A stretch of 64,000 nucleotides of DNA. It comes from Lumbricus rubellus. Lineage: Eukaryota > Annelida > Clitellata > Crassiclitellata > Lumbricidae. Shown in pieces: positions 12,905 through 22,866 of this stretch. A program made the position numbers and the translations under genes. The stretch lies in contig OX243815.1 in the NCBI GenBank assembly GCA_945859605.1, forward strand, positions 26,129,900 through 26,193,899, in the 5' to 3' direction. Numbering within the stretch: position 1 is the first letter of the stretch; each line of letters starts with the position of its first letter. The notes beneath the pieces were generated by a model, which was given only the letters and a program-made list of their open reading frames with translations, was not told the origin of the DNA and did no database searches.

Positions 12905-12995
12905 CATACATTCATTCATTCATTCATTCATTCAGAGCATTTATATAGCACCCCTTCAAGAAACTACTCAGAGGCGCTCCCAGCCCAACCACGAA
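12905..12995 (-). mobile_element. LINE/SINE 3'-end fragment with (ATTC)n tail
   Basis: On the minus strand, GGAGCGCCTCTGAGTAG followed by a GGGGTGCTATATAA block and (GAAT)n reproduces the tail arrangement of the LINE fragment near 58.4 kb. Only the 3' end is present. Confidence 0.6.
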
Positions 12996-13499
12996 CAAAG
13001 AAAAAAGACTTGAGGGACTTGTAGAACGCAGCCGGATGGACCACAAGTAGTGAGCGAAGCGTAACTGGGTAACATGTATACATCGTACGGTAGACAGATT
13101 GAAGTTCAAGACGATTTTTGTGACAGGGGCTTTGTTGGTCGGCGCTGCACCAATGAACATAAGAGAGAGAGAGCTGTTTGTACCCAACATATTAAACCCC
13201 TTTTTGTATTTTTTTAGCAGCTTCGTTCGTCTGATCGTCTGATCCCTCGTTGCCGTGGCTCAACACGACTGCATCGAGAAAATTCATGCGTTGGTTCATC
13301 CCCCTCCTTTTAAAGTCTACGTGCAGACGTAGACATTGGAAGGGCAATTTAAACTCTGTTGAAAGCTAATTTTTCTTCTTTTTCAAAATTCACCCATTCA
13401 GATCCGCTGCGCAGCCATGCGTGTTCTCATCGTTTTTGGTGGTTTTAAGGCGCTTTACGAAAACTCAGATAAATAGGCCTACATAGGGACTAAATAGGT

Positions 13500-13625
13500 A
13501 ACTTCTCGTGTATGCATGCATGCATACATGCATAAATACATACGGTACGCGCATACATGCATACATGCACACACACGCACACACACACGCACACATATAC
13601 ATACATATAGGAATACGTGCATAGT
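13500..13625. repeat. (CATG)n and (CA)n simple repeats
   Basis: GCATGCATGCATACATG at about 13513-13532 and (CACA)n mixtures to about 13605. Confidence 0.85.
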
Positions 13626-13687
13626 ACATGCACGCATAGTTCTTCTTTTTCTCCTTTGTCTTTCCTCCGTCAGTCGTTCGTCATCGA

Positions 13688-13880
13688 TCATGATGTCTCA
13701 ACATGACGTCTCCTCCAACTTGCTCTGTCCCTGATTTTGTCCACAGCATCCATCATATCCTTACTCTGAGCCATTAGATCTTCCCTAATAATTTTTTTGT
13801 CCATCCAGGGTTTTTCTTGTCTCCCTCGGCTTCTCGTTCCCTCCACATGACCACATATGGAGCCCCAGCACGCGTACTTA
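13688..13880 (-). pseudogene. LINE ORF C-terminal remnant
   Basis: The minus-strand frame contains WGSICGHVEGTRSRGRQEKP then WMDKKIIREDL and DRASWRRR. This resembles the LINE C-terminal pattern GHV......GRP...W.D.I..D......A.DR..WR. No reverse transcriptase is attached, so it is a short fragment. It differs clearly from the fragments at 11.1 and 16.5 kb and is probably another family. Confidence 0.6.
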
Positions 13881-14084
13881 CCTACTTGCAAAGCACTTTA
13901 TGCAGGTAAAAATCTGCATGTTACCTGTAGGTCACAGCAGATGGGATGTAGGCATATACTAAGAATGAATAGAGATTCAGAGACTGGGATTGTAATGCTG
14001 ATACGAGTTGCAATAATGAAGACCATAATTATGTTCCCGTTATCAGACAATTCTTATACCATCATCGCACAAGCGTGGTGCCCG

Positions 14085-14490
14085 TCCGACCGCCCGTCTG
14101 CCCGTCCGTCCGTCCTCCATTCCGTTCATTCGTCTGTCTATCAGCTCTTCTAACCACCCTTCCGTCTAACCGTCTGTCCATGTCTGTCCACCCATCCGTC
14201 CGTTTATCCGTCTGCCCGTCCGTCCGTCTGTCCAACCTTCCGTCCGTCCTTCTTTCCTCCCGTTCGTATTTCCTTCCTCCGCCATTCCGTCCGTACGTCC
14301 GCTATTTCGTCCGTCCGTTCGTCCATCCGTCCGTCCGTCCATACGTCTGCTCGTCCGTCTGTCTGTTCAACCTTCCGTCCATCCTTCTTTCCTCCCGTTC
14401 GTCTTTCTTTCCTCCGCCCTTCCGTCCGTCCGCCCTTCCTTCCACCCTTCCTTCCATCCACCCTTCCTTACGTCCACCCATCCGTCCGCG
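14085..14490. repeat. (CCGT)n-type minisatellite
   Basis: A degenerate CCGTCCGT/CCTTCC array on the plus strand. A longer phrase (TCCAACCTTCCGTCC...CTTTCCTCCCGTTCGT) occurs twice about 140 bp apart, so the array has a higher-order unit. Confidence 0.9.
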
Positions 14491-14499
14491 TCAGTCCGC

Positions 14500-15350
14500 C
14501 TGCCAGTAGCCGAGTTCTATACGATATCGGTGATACGTCTCTATTGGCTGCATGCATGGTGCTGCAACATTGACACGTCTTCCTTTCGACATCCCTTCTT
14601 CTTCTTATCTGCATCGAACAACATCGTCCGTTATCGATATTCACTCACTTCCACATATTAACACGTCGATAGCACCAGCATCGAATAATTGTATCATGCA
14701 GGAGTTATAGAGGACACACCCTTGTACATGTTCAATAATTATCATCGCATTGCACACATGCATGCAGTGCACTTTAAATGAGTTTCTAGGAAAGGACAAA
14801 TTAACGCTTTCCTACAGCAACAATTACTTCGATGTCTCAATAATTTTATATACAAAGTGCTGCATTGTATACTTCATTCATTTGTATCGTTGATCATTAG
14901 TAAGTTTTTTTAAACATAATTATAAGAAACAGAGGTCACTTAAACAGTATTGATCGTTTACCTCAGTAGGCCCTATATATATATTATATATATATATATA
15001 TATGTATATATATGAGAATTGTTGGCTAACTTTTTATTGAACCACGGTATAGGCTATACACTGAATCATGCCCGCGTAGATAGATATTAAGTGGGTATTT
15101 ATAGGCAATACATACGAACCATAGACTATAATGATTATATTTCTCTATGTATACGCATTCATAGATCTTTACTGTTTATAATACATATTATTTATGTATG
15201 ACATTGTATGTATATATATATATATATGTTGGCCTATGTATAGTTTTATACACGCGTTTCTTCTATATATAGATATCACGTGTCAACGTTGTCGTCAATG
15301 TCAAGTGGTTCCCTCTGGTGACTGAGAAACTAAAACGCAGTTGACAGTCG
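14500..15350. other. AT-rich sequence with (TA)n, no gene
   Basis: (TA)n blocks lie at about 14976-15013 and 15209-15227. Nothing gene-like is recognised. Confidence 0.5.
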
Positions 15351-15362
15351 ATGCAAATCGAC

Positions 15363-15480
15363 CAACATCACCAACATCATCAATATCACCAACATCACCA
15401 ACATCACCAACATCACCAACAGCATCACCAACATCACCAACATCACCAACATCACCAACATCACCAACATCACCAACAAC
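15363..15480. repeat. (CACCAACAT)n nonanucleotide repeat
   Basis: Roughly a dozen tandem CACCAACAT units with one CAACAG variant, ending in (CAG)n. Frames give an SPT repeat or its complement and are not supported as genes. Confidence 0.92.
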
Positions 15481-15904
15481 AGCAGCAGCAGTAGAATTGG
15501 TGGGGGTGTGGCCGACGGCAGTAATGGTCTCAGCCTCCCTCGGGTAGCAATCGAGTAGGAGGGTGGTGAGTATATACGGGGACTGCAGAGCCAGTGCATA
15601 TAGAGCATGCAGGGGGGACTCTGTGGGGAGGGTTGTTGATAGCAGAGGGCGGAAATGGTCGTTGAGAACGATCTAGTTGTTCACGCAAGATTCGGTTCTG
15701 ACTTAGGAACGATGCAGACAAATAGATTAATAATAAATAATGGGAGAACATTTTATTTTCTCTGTCCAGTTGCAGAACTGACTGAACGTCGTTTTTCTGT
15801 CTGCTTAACAACTTCCTTCCTTTGTATTATTATATTTTTGTATGCCTACTTCGTTTCACACACTGCATGACTGTATTCTTCATAATCAACACAAGGCGAT
15901 GATG

Positions 15905-16075
15905 ACAGTGCTGCTGACGTTGGTGGTCGTGGTGGTGGTGGTGGTGGTGATGATGATGCTGGTGGTGGTGATGATGATGATTATGATGATGATGATGGTG
16001 GTGGTGGTGGTGGTGGTGGTGTGAGTGGTGGTGGCGGTGGTGATGGTGATGGTGCTGATAATGACGATGATGATG

Positions 16076-16114
<39 letters not shown>

Positions 16115-16169
16115 ATGATGATGATGATGGTGATGTGGTGAGGTTATGATGATGAAGAAGAAGATGATA

Positions 16170-16239
<70 letters not shown>

Positions 16240-16282
16240 CGACGACGATAACGACGACTATGATGATGACGATGATGATGAA
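15905..16282. repeat. (GTG)n/(GAT)n/(TTA)n compound microsatellite
   Basis: GTG units dominate at 15920-16045, TTA units at 16078-16112 and GAT/GAC units at 16115-16282. The poly-H, poly-I and poly-V frames here are artefacts. Confidence 0.95.
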
Positions 16283-16489
16283 GCAATACTGAAATATCGA
16301 ACTTGTGGACAAAATTAACACTTTGCGCTGTATGCAGCAAATAAATTCATGGCCAATTAAGAACTGATAGCTGCAGTCTAAGATAGGATAGGACAGAAGC
16401 TGAGACAGACGGTATACAGTGCATCACCAAGAGGGTCTTAAGCTTAATACGCCTTTATAGGCTACATGGGCAACGAATAAATATCCAAT

Positions 16490-16650
16490 ATCATCATCAT
16501 CATCAGCAACCGTGGGCTCAGCGCCCGTAGGTGTCCGATGCCTTCTTCACCAGGTCCTTCCATTTTCTCCTATCCAGCGCCGCTCTGCTCAGCTCCTGAA
16601 GCGAGGCTCTGCCCCATTCGGAGATGTCATCGAGCCATTCCCTGTGTGGC
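16490..16650 (-). pseudogene. LINE ORF2 C-terminus and 3' end with (GAT)n tail
   Basis: The minus-strand frame from about 16650 to the stop at 16518-16520 reads EWLDDISEWGRASLQELSRA, then ALDRRKWKDLVKKASDTYGR and stop. This is the standard C-terminal end of non-LTR retrotransposon polyproteins. It is followed by GCCCACGGTTG and CTGATGATGATGAT. The downstream sequence matches the copies at 11.14 and 27 kb. The copy is strongly 5'-truncated but its frame is intact where present, so it is comparatively young. Confidence 0.78.
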
Positions 16651-17270
16651 AATATCCAATATGCTAGTAGACATTAAGGTAAAGTGAGTAATAACGGTGG
16701 AAGTTTTTATGTTAGAAATAAATATGCAAAATGTGTTTTGATAATTATGGTTAGTTGTTTTGGGAAATATATTTTGAACTTATTCCTTTGCTACACTGGT
16801 GCTCTAAAGATAAAGAAAATCGAACAATTTTGACAAACTTGCAATTTTTCGTGAAAATATACTTTTATCCATCGGCAACTTAAGATATTAAACAATTGCT
16901 GCAATGCTGTTTAATGATGACAGAATTAAGTTAACTACCATAATTCCGTCTTCTAAATTCGCCCTAATTTGAGAGATTTCCCTCAGTTTATATTAAGACA
17001 TAGGCTAACTAGGCCCTTATTCATAATGCTAAAAAAATCATAATTTGTCTTGATGCTATTCCTATGGGCCTACTAAAGAAATCCTTCTCTTGAAGCCTTG
17101 CCACTGACTTTTGCCGAAGCTTCTGTAACAAGACGTACCATATGCATCGCTTTGTCGCATGGGTGTGGCATGGAAACTGGGCTATTTTATGTAAGCTCCT
17201 TAATTAAGGAAATATTCAGTTGCATGAAGTTTATCAACTGATTTCAGTTAAGTGTCAGTGACATTACATT
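16651..17270. other. AT-rich unique sequence, no gene
   Basis: No recognisable coding region or repeat. Confidence 0.5.
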
Positions 17271-17276
17271 TATTGT

Positions 17277-17505
17277 GGGGCGCGGTGGTATAGTGGCGGC
17301 GTCGTTGCCTTGTAGCCGGAAGGTTCGAGGTTCGTATCCACCTCGCCGCGTAAGGACCTTGGGCAAGTCCTTCACTCACAATTGTTCAGCGCTTCGGCGT
17401 GAAACTCCGATGCAGTGTCCGCTCTGCATCGGGAGCGCCTCTGAGTAGTGAGAGCTTGAAGGGGCGCTATAACAAGTGCACATACAAGCAAACAAAACAA
17501 ATTTA
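17277..17505 (+). mobile_element. SINE (family B), near full length
   Basis: A tRNA-like head carries an A box (TGGTATAGTGG) and a B box (GGTTCGAGGTTCG). It is followed by the body motif ACCTTGGGCAAGTCCTTCAC, a unique block and the tail GGAGCGCCTCTGAGTAG ... GGGGCGCTATAACAAGTGC, ending in a CAAACAAA-rich tract. The same order is found on the minus strand at 21.5 kb and on the plus strand at 27.4 kb. The tail matches the 3' end of the LINE fragment at 58.3 kb. I see no clear target duplication. Confidence 0.85.
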
Positions 17506-17935
17506 AAAGCATTTAATATGGCTATGTGAAATGTTCTCCGCTCTGCATTTAATAAAAAAGCGTTAATCACGAGTTTTGCAAAACTGATTATGTTCTTCTT
17601 GAAAGTTGATTGAGGACAGAGCCAAAGATATCACCAAAATATCACCGAAATATCACCGAAATATCACCGAGTTCTGGGCATTTCCCCTCCGCGACCTGGA
17701 CGGAGAGAGACAGACAGACAGACAGAGGGAGACAGAGAGACAGAGACGTTGCTAACAGAAACGACACCCAATGGAGCTAGATTGAACGTAAACTTGTTTT
17801 GCTTCCTGAGAGCCGTCTGCTGACAACACAGCGCAGCATCAATAAATATTATGAAGGCTGGGTAAAGCCAGAGCGGCTTTGCTAAATCAAATGGCCATCT
17901 ATCAAACGTTGAGGGGCGTGGGGCGACGAACAAGA

Positions 17936-18285
17936 ACGGGAGGAGGAGGAAGTGAAGAAGGAGGAGGAAGAAGAGAAAGAGGAAGAGGAGGGAGTGGGAA
18001 AATGAGAGGAGGAGGACGAAGAGGAGAAATAAGAATAGGAGGAGGAGGAATAGGAGGAGGAGGAATAGGAGGAGGAGGAAGTGGAGGAGGAGGAGGAGGA
18101 TGAAGTGGGGGAGGAGGAGGAGGAGGAAGAAGAAGAAGGAGGAGGAGGAGGAGGAAGAAGAAGAGGAGGAGGAGGAAGTGGAAGAATGCGACGAGGAGGA
18201 GGAAGAGGAGAAGTAAAAAGCGGAGGAAGAATAAGAGAAGTAAGAAGAGGAGGAGGAGGAGAAGGAGGAGGAGGAATAGGCGGTG
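17936..18285. repeat. (GGA)n/(GAA)n purine tract
   Basis: The plus strand is almost entirely purine, with GGA, GAA and GGGA units. The flank up to about 18640 remains purine-rich. The long minus-strand frames rich in S, L, F and P through here (up to 314 codons, 17664-18608) derive from this composition. Confidence 0.93.
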
Positions 18286-18802
18286 CCAGAAAAGACGTGT
18301 AAGGGAACGATACAAGAAAAATATAAAGGGGCATGGAGAGAAGCAAAAAGAAAGGAAGGAAGACTGGATTGGTGACAGGCATGCAGGAAGGAAGGCAAGT
18401 AAGTATGTAGAATGTGGGCCGGAAGGGAGTTGAAGTAAGAAGAGAAAAACAAGGAATGAGGTAGGGAGGGGGCAACGAAGTAAATGGCGTAGCAGGAAGT
18501 CGGGAGAGAAAGACGGAAGGGAGGGCGGAAAAATAGGAAGGTACGAGAAAGGAAAAGGGAAGAGGGAGACAATGGGAGGAGACGGAGAAAGGGGGAGTTG
18601 AAAGACAAATCAAAAAAGACGGAGAAGGACGATTGGCCAATGAGTGGAGAAGATGTGTTGAGAAGATGATATGTGTTGCTTTATGAGTAGGAAGAGGATT
18701 TAATGTAACGTCTTTATCACATCGACGTCAGACTGCACACGACGCCACCTATCGATCGTTTCATCCAATAAGTGTCCGATTCTTATGCTAAATACACTGG
18801 CT

Positions 18803-19015
18803 CCCACTCCCACTCCTCCTCCTCTTCCTCCTCCTCCTCCTCCTCCTCCTCCTCCTCCTCCGCCTCCTCCTCCACAGTTCCGACTTGATTCGCCGGAATT
18901 AGGAACCGCCTCTCAAACTCTGCGTGTGTATATGTGCGTGTGTGCGTATGTGCGTATGTGTGTGTGTGTGTGCATTTGTGTGTGTGTGCATTTGTGTGTG
19001 TGTGTGTGTGTCGTG
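18803..19015. repeat. (CCT)n and (GT)n microsatellites
   Basis: CCT units lie at 18813-18872 and GT/GC(A)T units at 18922-19010. Confidence 0.92.
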
Positions 19016-19019
19016 TGTC

Positions 19020-20125
19020 GACTTCTGGCGCCCAGTAGATTGATTAACTTTCCCAATCGGGCTTGACGATCCCTTCCAAATCCGTTGACATATTAATAAA
19101 TGATCCCTCGACTCCGATGCATGATACAATATGACGCCATTTATTCAAATTTAGAAACACGGCATGATTGAGTAAGTAAGTAAGTATAGACTTCATTACT
19201 CCATTTGCAAACGCATAATGGAACATCAAGAAATACTGCAATACAGACTAACACATTGAAAGTAGTAATAGTAAGATACGAATAAACGTAATGTAAAACA
19301 AATGTTATCAAGTGTAAAAGCATGCGAGTAACGAAATCTTTTCATCAATCTCACATTCTCACTTCCATTTAATGAAAACATATTTTCAGCAATCACACTG
19401 TCGTGTAACAAGACTTCTTTTCGTCAATCCGTTTTTACTCAACCACCGCTGGACGAATCCTCCGTTGACGAATCGCCCGTTGACGAAACGTCCGCGAACC
19501 CTTTTTCTAAAATTATTATCTGTTACTATTCAATAATTAATCTTCTATCGTCTTGCCTCTCTTCCGATCCTTCTACATAGTAACGCCATTTCAGTTATTG
19601 CAATCGTTTTCACTTCATCCCACCATGCATACGTCCCTCCATTCATCTATTCAGTCATCCATCTATTCATCCATCTATTCATCCATCTATTCATCTATCT
19701 ATTCATCCATAGATGCCATTCGTTCGTCAATACTTTTACCTTCATTCATTAATGTTATTAAATATTTTCCCTCCACGATGAACGTGTGATCCCTAGCTGT
19801 AGATCCAAAAATGTCTGTGGAGAATCGTTTTAAAATGAGTGGATTCAAAATATTATTATCATTATTATGTTTTTAAAAATTATTATCAATATTTTAATAT
19901 CATCGTCGTCGTCATCATCATCACATCATCATCATCATCATTATTACCATTATTATTATTACTACTACTACAGTCATCATCGTCGTCATCGTCGTCGTAG
20001 TCGTCATCATCATTTTTAAAAATTCACATGAGCAAAGAGTCACACAGAAATTACTGTATGCATATGCATGTGATACACGGTTAGTCAGTCACCAAGAATA
20101 GAAGAATTGTTAGAGATATACAGAT
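19020..20125. other. Unique AT-rich sequence with short repeats
   Basis: It includes (CCAT)n/(ATCT)n near 19620-19710, several GTTGACGAA phrases at 19460-19495 and (ATC)n/(GTC)n at 19900-20010. No gene is recognised. Confidence 0.5.
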
Positions 20126-20134
20126 GTTTGAAAG

Positions 20135-20362
20135 CAAATGAGAAAAGCAAATGAGAAATAGTGAGTTTTGAGAAATGAGAAATAGCGTGTTTTGAGAAAT
20201 GAGAAATAGTGAGTTTTGAGAAATGAGAAATAGCGTGTTTTGAGAAATGAGAAATAGTGAGTTTTGAGAAATGAGAAATAGCGTGTTTTGAGAAATGAGA
20301 AATAGTGAGTTTTGAGAAATGAGAAATAGCGTGTTTTGAGAAATGAGAAATAGTGAGTTTCG
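20135..20362. repeat. Minisatellite with 24-bp half-unit and 48-bp unit
   Basis: The unit GTTTTGAGAAATGAGAAATA alternates strictly between a version followed by GTGA and one followed by GCGT, giving a 48-bp higher-order period over about 4.5 copies. The strict alternation indicates amplification of the dimer, not the monomer. The minus-strand frame encodes a periodic YFSFLKTH/R peptide that I regard as a by-product. Confidence 0.93.
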
Positions 20363-20669
20363 AGTGATTTCAGGGAAGAAAGAACTTTGAGCATCGCATA
20401 AATATTATTGGGAGTTTGTTCCAATAATTCCTGGAACAGCAACATTAAAAGCATGTGAATCTATGAAAATTCAATTTGGCTCAATAGTCTGAGCTGTTAG
20501 AACAACATAGTGCATTTTGGTACTGCAAGCAAAAGAAGATATTTTTGAGTTCAGAAATAAATTCTAAGTAAAATGTGATGTATTGCCAGTAGAAAAATTG
20601 GAAAAAATCTAGTTTTTCCAGTGTTTTTTCATTGGATTTATTCCAGAAAAATTAAATCAAATTGTGGAA

Positions 20670-20925
20670 ATAGACCAAAATAAGCGGAATGTTACAGAAT
20701 AGATGCAGAAATATTATTAGAATAACATACCAAAAGTGCCAAGCAGCCTTCGGGAGTTCTTTCTGGAGATAAAGATGGCGTCCAAAGTGGCCGTCATGAA
20801 CTGAATTTTTCAGGATAGGCGAAGAAATATGAGCAGAATGAGATACCAACAAGTTTCCAACTATCCCTCAGTTGCTCTTTCTGAAAACCAAGATGGCGTC
20901 CAACATGGCCGTCACTTTACTTTAT
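20670..20925. repeat. Diverged tandem duplication containing AAGATGGCGTCCAA
   Basis: Two related segments lie 118 bp apart. Each ends in AAGATGGCGTCCAA followed by (A/C)(G/A)TGGCCGTCA (20772 and 20890), with a weaker match upstream (ATTAGAATAACATACCAA versus GAGCAGAATGAGATACCAA). It is non-coding. Confidence 0.6.
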
Positions 20926-21544
20926 TGTCACAATGTTGCAACCTTAGAAGTTAGAATCTGTGAGCGCTTTTGAAAGGCTTTTGCTGAGAGAAGAGTTTGA
21001 AAAAACTAATGGTCATATGCAATGCAATGCAATAAATTTCATTATGTTGAAGACGAAGAACACTGATAAAATCAACTCGAAACATAAGATGCATTGATTG
21101 TGTGTCGGTCGCCTGTTATGTGCCAATCCTCCAAGGGTGAACATACACAGCTGGGTATCATCGACGTAGACCTACTGTAGCTGCTACTGGACTACGATGT
21201 GATTTGACTATACGACTGCATGATTGGTGAAGTGAAGACTTCAAAATAATAATAAAGGTCATGAACAGGTTCCTTTGACGCCAGTGGGGCAGAAGGAAAG
21301 GTAAGACCAATATGCCTAATATAGGGCTACTTGCTGTGATCGATTGCAAAGATATATGCAAGAGGCTGGCCAGTCTATCAGGCAGTCAATGGAGGAAACG
21401 AATCATTTACTGAGTATATAAAGCAATGGCTATTGGTGTGAAGTGTCGAGGGCAGCATTAAGGCCAAGGAATACTTAAGGACGCCAAGTTCCGGGAGTTA
21501 CCTCGTTCGTCGATTTCAAAGTTCACTTTATTTACGAAGTTTAC

Positions 21545-21765
21545 ATCTTTTGTTTGTTTGTTTGTATGTGCATTTGTTATAGCGCCCCTTCAATCTCTCT
21601 CTACTCAGAGGCGCTCCCGAATGTAGAGCGGACACTGCATTGGAGTTTCACGCCGAAGCGCTGAGCAGTTGTGAGTGAAGGACTTGCCCAAGGTCCTGAC
21701 GCGGCGAGGTGGATTCTAACCTCGAACCTTCCGGTTCCAAGGCAACGACGCCACCAATATTTGGA
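21545..21765 (-). mobile_element. SINE (family B), antisense copy
   Basis: Read on the minus strand it shows the GGTTCGAGGTTAG B-box region, ACCTTGGGCAAGTCCTTCAC, GGAGCGCCTCTGAGTAG, GGGGCGCTATAACAAATGC and a (CAAA)n tail. It matches the plus-strand copy at 17.3 kb over its length. The tRNA-like 5' end appears shortened near 21760. Confidence 0.85.
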
Positions 21766-21769
21766 AGTT

Positions 21770-22660
21770 TTCCGGTTCACTGAGGTATAAATAAATAGTA
21801 TATCATTAACTTGGGACATTTGAACAAGTGTATTGAGATTTAGGTCCATGTATAACGACTAAAAAAACATGACTAGCTTGGGACATTTGAAAACAAAATG
21901 AGCTTCATGAACCCATATTGGCCATCTGCCGACCAGTCATTCAAACATCAATCCATTTATGATTTATCTATCCATCCGTCAATTTATCGATATCGATCTG
22001 AATTTGTGTGTGAATTTGTCGGTCAGCCTCTAGCTGTCTGTTCTTCTATCTGTCTATCTTGATCTTCTATCTCTATCTATCCTCTAACTGTCTCCGGTCT
22101 GTCTCTCTGTCTGTCTGCCTGGCGGCCTGCCTGACTGACAGTCAATTTATTTATATCTGACCAGTTTTTCTTGACCTCACTTGGCACCACCATCCAGTGG
22201 CTTGTTAATCTGTTTTACGTGGAGTATGGGTTAACCCCTGGGTAATTGCTCTTCGCAGGCCACTACGAGTGTGGACCTGGACTATAGGCTAGTACTCACT
22301 TTGAGTATTTGATAAAGACTTCAATCATCAGTAGGCCCTAAATGTTTTTAAAACTAAAATAAATTAAGACATTTTCCTTAGTTTGCATGAGAATGAGAAT
22401 AACCCAGACAGTAAAAGTCTTGTTTACCAGATTTGCCTCGTAATTGTTGACGAGTGACGACTTATTGCACCTCCTTCTATTGTACATAATATTATACGAT
22501 CTATTGGTCCAACTAACCTTCACTATAAATTGTATTATAGGCCTACTAAAGCTAAAATATTTCTGCTATCTTCAAAGATTGTCCCTGTCCCTGTATGTGT
22601 AAGGCATAAATGAGTCAACTGAGATTTAAGCCTTTTCGGATAATTCTTTAAACTGCGGCT
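21770..22660. other. Unique sequence, no gene
   Basis: It contains a TCTATC/TCTGTC-rich patch at 22020-22130 and AT-rich unique sequence. Nothing recognisable. Confidence 0.5.
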
Positions 22661-22669
22661 GTGTTATAC

Positions 22670-22707
22670 CACAGAATAAAGAAAGCGTAGCCAGAAGTCT
22701 AACTCGG
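22670..22707 (+). repeat. P element left terminal inverted repeat
   Basis: 38 bp, identical to the reverse complement of 28066-28103. Confidence 0.95.
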
Positions 22708-22866
22708 AGCTTTTGCTGTAATTCGGATATTATTCTAAAAAGTTTGTAGTCTGTGCCGTCCGCCATTTTAGCGCGTTGGATAATAATATGTTACGAGCAT
22801 CGTTGGCTACAAATGTGAATGTTTTACTGATTCTTTATGTAAAAGTCGGTCACAATTAATGAAATA

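Noticed and set aside
17277..17345. tRNA-like A and B boxes suggesting a tRNA gene
   Set aside because: The sequence does not fold as a full cloverleaf by eye, continues into a SINE body and occurs in several copies.
17664..18640. 314- and 252-codon minus-strand frames with Ser/Leu/Phe or Ser/Pro repeats that look membrane-like
   Set aside because: They lie opposite a (GGA)n/(GAA)n purine tract, and overlapping frames are also open.
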